From Lindgomyces ingoldianus (Eukaryota > Ascomycota > Dothideomycetes > Pleosporales > Lindgomycetaceae): a stretch of 64,000 nucleotides of DNA. The stretch lies in NCBI RefSeq assembly GCF_010093535.1, contig NW_022985201.1, positions 135,621 to 199,620 of the forward strand. Reading direction: 5' to 3'. The first letter of the stretch is position 1, and each line of letters begins with the position of its first letter. The position numbers were made by a program, and so were the translations under genes. Positions 51,320 through 62,300 of the stretch are shown here, piece by piece. The notes below the pieces were generated by a model. It was not told the origin of the DNA. It saw only the letters and a list, made by a program, of their open reading frames with translations, and ran no database searches.

Positions 51320-53467
51320 TCAGTTGGAGTGGTCATGTCCCGGTATCCCTATATCCACGACCGCAACGCTTAACTCCGGCATCATAAAGTCAAATGTCCC
51401 ATTGTCACCCATTGAGAGCGTTTTCGTTGTGGTTACTACAACGTTGTTCCCTTTCGCAGGGTCGTTATACCCGAAGGGACCAGCATCCGAGGTTAGTAGA
51501 GTCAGTCCAGCCGTCGCTCCCTTCTGCAACCCTTCAAACTTGAGAGAAACCGGCGTTGGCTGGTGGTCTGTTGTGTTGTAATTTGCAACCTTGAATATCT
51601 GAGAACCAGTATCCTCGTTCTTCCCGGCAACGAAGAAGAGACTTGAGGTGTTTGTTGAAGGCGTCGTAGGTAGGTTGTGAGTTATGGGATGCGTTGAGAT
51701 GAGCTGGAAGATGTGATAGCTTGTACTCAGCGTGGTCTTCTTAACATCGGCTTCAAACTCGATCATGCAAACAGACCACTGCCACCGGTTCATATTCCGC
51801 AGGATTGGTGCGTAGGTGGCCCCGAGGATGCGATCACCATTCCGTTCCGTGCTGATCATGAAGACAGCCTCCCCTACGCCCCCAATCCACCAAGGAAATG
51901 GGTGAAGTTGACCTGCCCAATCGATACCGCCATTAGGATGAACTGCTGCGAATTCACCAACCAGGGTCAAGTTGTCAGGTGTCAAGTTGTCGAATTTGTC
52001 GAATTCGGCGTAGTAGTCGTTGGGCTGGCGGTATGGATGATAGTCACCTGCCGCTGGTGCTGGGATGGTCATATTATCAAATACCGACGGGCTCGCGATA
52101 ATATGCATATCTGGATACTTTTCCTCGATTGCATTCTTGAAGGCCTCGAAACGATATGTCGTGTATGATTTGTAGCCGGATGGGGCACCAGCAAGCCAGT
52201 CTTCATTTCCGACTTCGATGAACTTCAATTCCCAAGGTTCTGGGTATCCGAGCGAGGCACGAAGTTGGCCGTAGGGTGTCGATGCGTCACCCCGCACGAA
52301 TTCTATCTCGTTGAGTGCATCCTCAACCCATGGAGCGAGATCGGTTTCGTTGATGTATGCACCGTCAAGTGCGAGACCGGACCAAATGGCTAGGACTGTA
52401 CCAATTATAAGTCATTGGGTCCATGGAAGGAGGATAAATCTCAGTTACTTACTCGGCTCCAGGCCCATGTCATTACACCAGTGAAGATATTCTACCAGTC
52501 CGAGACCATCAGAGGTTTGGTAACCCCAGACGCCAGGACGGCCAGGTCTGTCCTTGAGTGGACCGATCGTCTCGTTCCACTTCCAAGGATTCGCAAGATT
52601 CGGTCCCTCCAAGGCATTTCCACCTGGAAAGCGCAGAAATTTCTGGTGAACGCGTTAGCCCACATCCTCAGATTTCATGGTCCATACTTCCATAGGGCCG
52701 CCCTTACTGGATTTAGTGCAGCGAAAGCTTCGGCAATATCCGGCCTTAACCCATTCTCTCGATTCTTGTAAGTGGGCGGAAACAGAGAGATAAGGTTGAA
52801 GTCCAATGATCCACCCGTTACGCCTGCGGGATCAAACGTTACAGCGAAGGTATTGTTACTGCTCGGTGCATCCTTTTCTGGCACTAATATGAATTGGTGC
52901 TGGACCCACTCATTCTTCCTTGCCTTCGATTCAACCTTGATGCTTCCAAAGGTTTCATTCGTAAGAGCGGACTGCAATGACGCCTTAAATGAACCCTTGT
53001 AAGATCCTCGGACATAAAACGACCCCTTGTACTTTTGCTTCCGAACATCTATTCCCCAGAATCCCGCGTTAGCAAATCCAACGGACTTGGAGACGGTCGA
53101 ACTAGTGGCCACATTCATGGAAGAAGGCAAGGCAGCCGAGAGCGGAGTGCTAAGGTTCTTGATCGAAAGTATAGCGCCATTGATGGGAGTCCAGCTGGAG
53201 AGGGAAACGGGGTATTGCTTGCTGCCTTGGAATGCGCGGTTGCGGATTAGTTCTGCGTAGATGCCTCCATCTCCGGCATTGTTGATATCCTATTGTTATT
53301 TAGAATCTAGCGAGAAGCCGTACGAATGGGTTACCCACCTCGTGCATTAGCCCGAATGGAATCCTGCTTGTTTCATTTCCCCCTTGTGAATGAACCACTA
53401 TCTCGACGGCATTGAGAGTAGTCGCCAGGAATGCCAAAACAGCCACTGGAAGTCCTAGGAGAACCAT
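51320..53467 (-). CDS. Secreted alpha-L-arabinofuranosidase, GH51
   Basis: Four exons (53339..53467, 52708..53289, 52453..52642, 51320..52395) give 658 residues. A signal peptide ([20 protein letters not shown]) is followed by the GH51 N-terminal strand ([20 protein letters not shown]). The carbohydrate-binding-like insert, [14 protein letters not shown] and the catalytic (beta/alpha)8 barrel come next. The acid/base glutamate is in EVGNEDW and the nucleophile in [12 protein letters not shown]. The all-beta C-terminal domain ends [11 protein letters not shown]. Several N-glycosylation sequons are present. GH51 enzymes release arabinose from arabinan and arabinoxylan side chains outside the cell, complementing the AA9 LPMO at 31.9 kb. 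All four exons join with standard splice sites (GTGGGT, GTAAGG, GTAAGT donors). Confidence 0.95.
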
Positions 53468-54518
53468 TATGCTCCGCCTGTACTACTTAACAACTGCTGC
53501 GATATGTTTTGACGAGACCAATTGACACGAGGACTGGCAATGGAGTGGGCCAGAAACTTTATACTGGTACCCTAAGTGCAGTTTGTAAAACGAACCACGC
53601 GCAATATCTACCATTATCAGAAGCGTGATACACGGCTAGACGCCGGCCTCTGGGTCTAAATAGATTGCCATTGCCAAACTAGCCCTAACATCGGATCTAG
53701 AAAACAATCAAGATCCGCAAATTCAATCCCATATTTGGGGAATTAACCTCCAAGAGCAGACCTTCAAATTCCAAGAACCAGGAGAATTACCTTTCGATCT
53801 ATGGAAGAATGCAGGTCCCGATTTCTTAGAAGAGTAATAGTGCGCCCAAGTCGTTGTCTACATGTGTAGAACGTGAGGAGTCGAAGTCGGTTGCGAGATT
53901 TTCATTGGCGGAAATGGTGATGTTAAAGTTCCGCGAAGAGATCGCGGTTTATCGATTTCACGGCTAAATATGGTGGGGGGCTTTCCTTAGCCGAGAAGAG
54001 AGTCCTTCATACGAAGGCTTGAGCATGTGACAGGTCCCTTTGCCAGGAGCGGGCGTTAATGGTCTGTGGACACGAAACGGAGGAGTTATACTTGAAATGA
54101 GGTCGTAAAAATGAACTTGCTCCACCATAGCAAGATAATTCGCATTGGTGGTTATTCTACATCATCTTTGTACTTGTGGGATGCGGTGGAAAGTAGCAAG
54201 CAATGGAAAAGGTGAGGCTAAATAAGTATATTTCTTATTCACAAAAGCAATTCAGTTTAATAGAGGGACTGTTTCTGTCAGGACGTGTTTGGAATTGTAG
54301 CTAACATTGCGATGCTGTGTAACAGGGTGTCACAGGGATGCTACAAGCAAGTGTTAAGTTAGTACCTCACGTGACAGTAGGATTGCTCCTATGCTATTAG
54401 CGGTGACTATGGCCAGAGAGAAGAGAGTAGTATAGGGGGGTTAGAGATAGGTAGTCTAGTAATTGCTTAGTTCTAACTATGTAGTAGAGTTGTTTAAGCA
54501 ATTAAGTTAAATAATCTA
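53468..54518. other. Intergenic, transition to the repeat block
   Basis: The left part is the GH51 promoter side; no gene recognised. AT content rises near 54.4 kb. Confidence 0.5.
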
Positions 54519-56057
54519 ACGTACCTAACAGGTTGGCCGGCCACACAGGTTAGCCGGCCACTTTTGCTAAGCCCCTACTAAAACTACCCTATTCTAGCGC
54601 AAAACAGCCTACTTTAGCCCTATATAAAGTAATATAACATAAGATATTATTTAAAGTCTACTTCTACTACTTTCTTATACATATGTAAGTTATGCCTAGT
54701 CTAATTACACTGCTTATATTACTTTTAACTTAGCTTACTTTTTTTAGTATACACTTATGTTTTTAGCTTTTTTTTATTACTACACGCTTTAAACTTCTTT
54801 AAAGTAGTTAAATAAGCCCTATTTTTAACTATTAAAGTTTTTTCTACCTAAATTTACTTTTTTTTTATATAATTTATGTTATATAGTAGCTTTATTTACT
54901 ACTTAAAGCTTTATAATCTTTTTTTACACTAACACTAGCTTATGTGTAATAATTACTACTTTTTTAAAAACCTTTTTAAAAGCTTTTACTATAGATGTTA
55001 GTAAGCTATTTATATAATTTTAAATTTTTACCTTTATAAGCATTAATTATAACTTAAATTTAAAAGTATTACTTAGAGTTTATAACTACTAAGGCTTGTT
55101 ATTAATAAGTAGTAATAGTAATAAAGTATATAACTAAATATTAAGAGCTATTTTAACTTATTTTAAGTTAAATAAGACTAAACTAGCGCTTTAAAACTTT
55201 TCTAAAATATTACTAAAAGTAATTACTACATTATAGGTGTATATAAAGCATAGTAAAAACTTAAGTTTTATAATATAAGTAATTTAGTTATATATAAGAT
55301 CTTTAGCTTAGCGCTTATACACTTTTTAAAAAAAAGTAAAACAACCTATATTAAAAAGCTATAAAAAGTGTAATAAGTGTAAAAGTATATAAATAGTAAT
55401 AATTTAATTTTTTTATAGTACTACTAAGGATTAAGTAAGTTATAGCTTTTATAGCTATTAATAATAAAAAGCTAATAAGCACTTATAACTTTTTTCTTTA
55501 TATGCTTATTAAAGTGCTTTAACTATTATAGCCTAAACTTATTTATTATTTAGCTATTTTTAAAGACTATAATAACCTAGTTTTAAAGCAGATTTTTTTT
55601 ATACTAGGCAAAGAAGTAATAGCAGCTTTTAAAAATAATAAAAAGTAAAATAGCTTACTTTATTATATTAATGCTTTAAATAACTATTATCTACTTTTTA
55701 TTACTTTACTATATTACTTTTAGCTATTTTTATTTCTTTAAAGCTATAATAACTACTCTAGTTAATATTTAGCTTATTATAAAGCTTAACTTATTAAAGT
55801 TATATATGTTTTTATTCTAGATAATATACTTAGCTTTTATATTAGCTACTAGGTAAAACTAGCTCTAGATAACTTTTAAATTTTTATAAAGTGCTTTTTT
55901 ATAATTATACTTATAATTAAACTTTATTATAAACTTAAAGTAGTGCTTAACTTACATACTAGGCTAGTTTAAGCTAACCTAGCCTAGATTACGCTCTATG
56001 CGTAAGAAATTAGCTATATTAGCTATAGCTATAAGCTTAAAAAGAAATTTATGTGTA
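54519..56057 (-). mobile_element. RIP-degraded Fot1/pogo-type transposon, copy A (truncated)
   Basis: Begins after a TA at 54517-54518 with ACGTACCTAACAGG, a diverged version of the terminus of copy B. The body aligns in the same orientation with copy B for its whole length (for example the shared TTATGCCTAGTCTAATTACA and GTAAGTTATAGCTTTTATAG). The transposase frame, read on the minus strand, is destroyed by TAA/TAG stops. The right end is missing: copy B starts at 56058. Confidence 0.6.
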
Positions 56058-58929
56058 ACGTACTTCATAGGCGAGTTGCTCACACACCCAAGTTGCTTAC
56101 TTTTGCCAAGACCCCACCCTAACAAACTCTATTATGGCCCATAACAACCTGCTCTAGCACTATATAGTACAGTACAGCCTAGAATATTATTTAGATACTA
56201 CTTCTACTTCTTACTTATATGTTTATGTGTTATGCCTAGTCTAATTACACTATCTGTAGCGCTTTTAGGATAGCTTACCTACTTTAGCTTACACCTACTT
56301 TTTTACTTTTTTTTTTTATTACTACGCGCTTTAAACTTTTTTAAAGCTATTAAGTGTAAGCTTTTTTAAATTATTAAAGTTTTTTCTATTTTAATTTACT
56401 TTTTTTATGTAATTTATGTTATGTAGTAGCCTTATTAGCTGCTTAAAGCTTAGTAATTTTTTATTATGCTAATACTAGCTTATACATAATTATTGCTACC
56501 CTTTTTAAAACTTTTTTAAACACTTTAACTATAAAAGTTAGTAAACTATTTATATGCTTTTAAATTTTTATTTTTATAAGTATTAATTATAACTTAAGTT
56601 TTAAAGTATTACTTAGAGTTTATAACTACTAGAGCTTATTATATATAAGTAGTAGTAGTAATAAAGTGCGTAACTTTATATTAAGGCCTATTATAACTTA
56701 TTATAAGTTAAAAAGAACTAATCTAGCGCTTTAAAACTTTTTTTAAATATTACTAAAAGTAATTATAGCATTATAAGCTACTTTAAAGCATAGTAAAAAC
56801 TTTATTTTTATAATATAAGTAATCTAGTTACATATAAAGTTTTTAGCTTAGCGCTTATACACTTTTTTAAAAAAAGTAAAACAACTTACATTAAGTAGCT
56901 ATAAAAGGTGTAATAAGTAAAAAAGTATATAAATAGTAATAATTTTATTATCTTTATAACGTACTTCATGGGCGAGTTGCTCACACACCCGAGTCGCTCA
57001 CTTTTGCCAAGACCCCACCAAACCACCCTTCCTACACTAATGCATTCCCCACAACACCACTTAGACGCGCTAAAAGAACGTTAGATACAGCTTGCGCTCT
57101 AAGCTTTTAAATAAGACATAAAACTCTTAAAGAAATGTGCTGTAGCTATATGTAGGGTCTTATAAAAGACAATAAATAACTACAGCGCTAGACAACCTTT
57201 ACAAGCTAATTCTACAGCTAAATTATAAAGGCTAGGCAATAAAAAGGAGCAGGTGATTGTTAAGACTATACTTAAGCTATATGCGCGAGGAATTTCCCCT
57301 TAGATAGCATTTATAGCTAATATAGCTAATTCTTTGCGCGCTAAGCGTAATCTAGGCTATGTTTGCATAAACTGGCCTAGTACGTTTGTGAAGCGTTATT
57401 TAGAGCTTAAAGTAAAGTTTTAAGCGCAAGTATAGTTAAGAGATATCTAGCTAATTATAAACCCTGTCTTGCTAAAGTTGTACGTGTTATCATCCTAGAT
57501 GCTATACTTAGCTTTAATATTCTCCACAAGGCTAAACCTGCCCTAAATTACCCTAGGACTCTTGCAGAGGGCTCTCTTATAGTTGTACTTACGCTTAAAC
57601 GTTACTTTAAGCTCTAAATAACGCTTTACAAACGTACTAGGCTAGTTTATGTGAACATAGCCTAGATTACGCTTAGCGCGCAAAGAATTAGCTATATTAG
57701 CTACAAATGCTATCTAAAGGGAAATTCCTTGCGCATATAGCTTAAGTATAGTCTTAACAATTACCTGCTCCTTTTTATTGCCTAGCCTCTGTAATTTAGC
57801 TGTAGAATTAGCTTGTAAAGGTTATCTAGCGCTGTAGTTATTTGTTGTCTTTTATAGGACCCTGCACATAGCTACAGCACATTTCTTTAAGAGTTTTATG
57901 TCTTATTTAAAAGCTTAGAGCGCAAGCTGTATCTAACATTCTTTTAGCGCGTCTAAGTGGTGTTGTGGGGAATGCATTGGTGTAGGAAGGGTGGTTTAGT
58001 GGGGTCTTGGCAAAAGTGAGCGACTCAGGTGTGTGAGCAACTCGCCCATGAAGTACGTTAGTATTACTAAAAATAAAGTAAGTTATAGCTTTTATAGCTG
58101 TTAATAACTAGTAGATAGTAGCTACTAACAGTACACTTCTTTATATGCGCATTAAAGTGCTTTAACTAGTTTAAACTAAGCTAATTAGTAGTCTAGCTAT
58201 GCTTAGAGATTATAATAACTTAATCTTAAAGTAAATTTTTCTTTTTATACTAGTTTAAAAAGTAGTTACTACTTTAAAAAATAATAAAAAGTAAAATAGC
58301 TTACTTTTTAGCATTAATGCCTTTAATAGCTATTATCTACTTCTAGTTACCTAGCTAGACTACTTTTAGCTGTTCTTATCTCTCTAAACTTATAACAACT
58401 ACTCTAGTAGATATTTAGCTTATTATAAACTTTATTTTATTAAAGTTGTACATGTTATTATTCTAGATGCTATACTTAGCTTTAATATTCTTTATAAGGT
58501 TAAACTAGCTTTAAATTACTATAAAATTTTTATAAAAAGCTTTTTTATAGTTATACTTACACTTAAACTTTACTTTAAGCTTTAAGTAACACTTAATAAA
58601 TATATTAAGCTAGTTTATACTAATATAGCCTATATTACGCTTAGCGTGTAAAGAATTAGCTATATTAGCTATAGCTACTAGCTAGAGGGGAAATTCTTGC
58701 ACATTTAGCTTAAGTATGTGCTAAATAATTACCTGCTTTTTATTATTATCTAGCTTTTATAAGTTAGCTATATAATTAGCTTAAAAAAGTTATCTAGCGT
58801 GTTAGTTACTTATTATCTTTTAAAAGACTTTATAGATAGCTATAGCGTGTTGCTTAAAAAGTGTTGCATTTTATTTAAAAGCTTAAAGTATAAGCTACAT
58901 TAAATATTCTTTTAACATGTTTAAGTAGT
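56058..58929 (-). mobile_element. RIP-degraded Fot1/pogo-type transposon, copy B, split by an inserted element
   Basis: Starts after a TA at 56056-56057 with ACGTACTTCATAGGCGAG, and resumes at 58061 after a nested 1.1-kb insertion. Without the insertion it would be about 1.8 kb, close to intact Fot1/Pot2-like elements. The right terminus is lost at 58929, where an LTR begins. Superfamily evidence comes from the related inverted element, whose arm encodes LGYVCINWPSTFVKRYLELK, the CENP-B/HTH-region signature of Fot1/pogo transposases. Confidence 0.6.
56959..58058. mobile_element. 1.1-kb near-perfect inverted-repeat Fot1 derivative inserted at a TA
   Basis: Two arms of about 480 bp (56959 to about 57441, and about 57577 to 58058) are reverse complements with only scattered transitions; the spacer is about 135 bp. 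Both outer ends read ACGTACTTCATGGGCGAGTT and are flanked by TA (56957-56958 and 58059-58060), the Tc1/mariner/pogo target duplication. Copy A shows the uninterrupted target sequence. Each arm is a copy of the transposase 5' end of the Fot1 element; the left arm still reads LGYVCINWPSTFVKRYLELK at about 57351-57415. It looks like two element ends joined head to head. Confidence 0.85.
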
Positions 58930-59320
58930 TGTTAGATTAAAGCACTGTTTCTAGGCTTCCTGAGATGAATAATGGGTTTGGATATGATGTATGGGATAAT
59001 TGATTGATTGTGTTTATTGTGTTTATTTATTGATCCTTTTTCTGCTCTACTCGTGTTGCTTGGCTTTTTGTTTTGCTGATCTAAGTCCCTTGCGCACTTG
59101 CCCTATGCGCGACTAGCTTGCAAAATGCTGCAATTTTCTGCAATTTGCTGCAAACTGCTGCAACATGCTGTAAAATGCTGCAAAATGCTGCAATTTGCTG
59201 CAACATGCTGCAAAATGCTGCCATTTGCAGCAACGTACTGTTTGAGCTTATTGCTCGTACTATGTAGCAGCTTTCGTCAAGCGTTCCTCCTGTCTTGACA
59301 GTAGGTGCGCAAATCTGACA
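58930..59320 (-). mobile_element. Ty1/copia 3' LTR (391 bp)
   Basis: In minus-strand orientation it begins TGTCAGATTTGCGCACC and ends ATCTAACA (TG...CA borders). Directly before it in that orientation is a polypurine tract (AAGGGGGTG, plus-strand 59321-59330 region). It interrupts copy B of the Fot1-type element. The matching 5' LTR would lie right of 64 kb. Confidence 0.7.
59118..59238. repeat. Degenerate TGCTGCAAAA/TGCTGCAATT tandem repeats inside the LTR
   Basis: About eleven copies of a 10-11 bp unit built on TGCTGCAA, within the copia LTR. Confidence 0.85.
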
Positions 59321-62300
59321 CACCCCCTTAGCTTGGACATGCTTTAAGCTGGTTCCTAATTGCGCAACCTTAGTATGCTTCTAGGGCTTCCATTCTTGCT
59401 TTAATCTCTTCCATATCCGCTTCCTAACTGACTATCCTCTCCCTAACGTTAACTAGCTAAATTTGCTAAAGAAAGCTTGGCTATTTGCTAGCTAGAAGCG
59501 CTTTAGTAAGTCTGTCCGCAAGCATCTTGCTAGAGGGGACATAGACAACCTTAATTGTTTGTTAAGAGACTTCCTGTTAGAGCTAGTAGTTATAGATGTT
59601 AACATGTTAGAGCTTTGTTTAAAGTTAAAATATCTCTTTGTTTACTAGTTAGATTATCTGCTTGTTGTTGCACTAGATTATAATAGTTAAATTAGGCAGC
59701 TTAACCTACAGTTTATTAAAAAGCATTCTTGTAAATATAGCTTCCTTAGCAACTTAGAACAGTGCAAGTAATTCTGCTTCTGTTGTTAATGTTGTAACTA
59801 TATCTTGTTTATTTACTTACTATGCAATCTATCTGCTAAATAGTTAAATAACGTAGCTCTAAAAGCTCTTCCTATTTAGTGTATTATTTATAAATAATGC
59901 ATTGCTTGCTACTATAAGGTAGTCTTCTCCTCCTAATTAGAGTGCGTACGTCTGTGTCGCATGTAGGTACAGGATGACTTGATTAGCTGCATCCTAATAG
60001 TTAGATGCGGGATTTGTGAGAAACTGTGCAAGGCGTGATGTGGCAAAGGCAATGTCTAGTCTTGTAGTAACTGCTGTAAAGAGCAGAGATTTAATCTTCT
60101 ACTAATATTAATTTACTTCTAATAGGGTTGCAAAACTAAACTACAGCATAAGTTTAATCCTACTTATAGGTGTAGTGTGCTGCAGGTCTTTTCTGTTAGC
60201 TAGCCTAGCTATCTTGTTAATATATAATGCCTATAACAGCTAAATTATTTATTACTGTTAATTTCTAATAATCTTAACTTCTAGGAACTATTATAAGTCT
60301 TTACCTTCTGTTAGGGTATACTTCTCTTGTAACTAGTCTACTACCTACTATGCATTTGCTTTAGAGCCTTTTTTGTACGCAATAATAAGGTTGTCTATGT
60401 AGAAGAAAATAAATATTTTAGCTTTAGTTATATAGTAGAGTTTATGTAAAACAGCTAAGAACCTAAGGCCTTTAAAAGTTATTATAAAATAGTGTTACTA
60501 AAGTAAAAAAGAAATTTGTAGGCTATATAGTGCTTTTTAAAGCTTTAGTATTGTACCTAGTTTCTAATAGCCTCTTAGCATCTACATGTAGATATTACAG
60601 TTAATTGCTGCATGTATAAATATGTTAGTTATGTTGTATTATTTAAGCTCTAGGTTAAAGCGTGCAAATATTGCTATTAGCATTTAAAATAAGCGTTCTG
60701 CTAGGGTAGCAGCATAAGTATCTTATGTAGTAATGTTTCTCTATTAATTGCTATAGACTACTAGTTGCGCCTTACATCTTTATAATTTATAGTGCTTATT
60801 AAGCTTGTAGGTGTACACCTATATATAATCTAGGATCTGCTGTTTAGCTGCTTTAATTAGCTTTATTTAGACCTCTGTCTAAAATTTTATTATTTAATAA
60901 CTATCTAAGTGCGTTCTTTCTGCTGCCTTAAACATTTTATATAAAGGGTGCTTCTCTAGTTGCTTTTAAGTTAATAGTAAAAGTAGTAGCTAGCTTTTAT
61001 AAAGTGTCTTTCTTTTAAATAGCATTCTTATTAATGCTGCTTTATTTAGTGTTTTACTACTATACTTTCTTACACTTTTAGATCTTATGCTAGCTATAAA
61101 GGCTATAGCTTATAGTATAGTCTTTAATAACTTTATTTAGCTTAGCTTTAGTGCTGCTCTAGCTATTAACTACATAAGTAATGCTATAGGTAGCAGAGTA
61201 TTTAAAGAAAATAGATAGTTATCTCTAATTTTTCTTCTTTAATAGTAGCCTAGTAGATCTACTTTATTAAAATTTAATATATTATTTATAGTGTTGTCTT
61301 TATAAAATAACTTTGTCTTTAGCTAATAACTAGGTGTTAGAAGCTTAATTATTTTAATATATATAGTAATTTTCTTTACTATGTTGTGTATAAAGTTATC
61401 TATTAAGTCTTTAGGCTTACTACTAAAAATTAAGTGTTTATTAAAGATAACATTACATGTATAGATTACTTTTACTAGTAGTAGTATCTATACGCAGTAG
61501 ATGTTTAATAATTAGTACCTAACTAGATATTTAATCTACGCCTTTAGGTCTAGCCTCTGTAGCTTAGATTTGTTTTAATGCATGTTATTAGTTATTATAA
61601 ATGCTTTACAGCTATAGGCTTTTAGATGTGTAAAGCTTAGCTTTTAAATTAATATAATAACTTTATTATTTAGAGCTACTTGTGTAAAGAAGATCTTATA
61701 TAGTGTCTTTTAGTTATTAGCATAGTTTAGCGTCTAATTATATAGGTATACGCCTGCTCTAGTAATGTATAGCTATATGTTCTATAGTAGGTTAGCATCT
61801 AGTTGTATAGCCTATAACTTCTTCTTATTTACACTTTTTAAGCGTTTAGCTTCTTTGTTCTAGGCTTATGTATCTAGTGCTAAAGGCTTAACAGTTATTC
61901 TATGTAATGCTAGCTAGTGTTTTACCTCTAGTTTTACTATTATAATTTTATTATTAGCTTTAATAACTTTTATAGTAATGTTATAATAGTTTTTTAGAAA
62001 GAGAATAAAGATTATAAAAGCTTTAATAATTAATTTAGTAGGCCTGTTATCTTTAAAGTAGAAGTTCTACTAAAGGCTAGAATACTTATTAGTAATTAGC
62101 ATTTAACTCTGCTTTTTTATAATGCTTTATGCTTTATATGCATAGAAATTAATTAATAGTCTTTTACTAAGTCTACTATTACTAATTTACAGTGCGCAGC
62201 TAATTTATTATTATATCTTAGCTCTACTATATAAGTTACATTAAACTATTATAATTCTTTTAATTTGCACCCTCTTAGCTTACTGTATAAGGTGTTAAAG

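Noticed and set aside
59081..59323. Frames over the TGCTGCAA array
   Set aside because: Produced by the tandem repeat in the LTR; not a gene.
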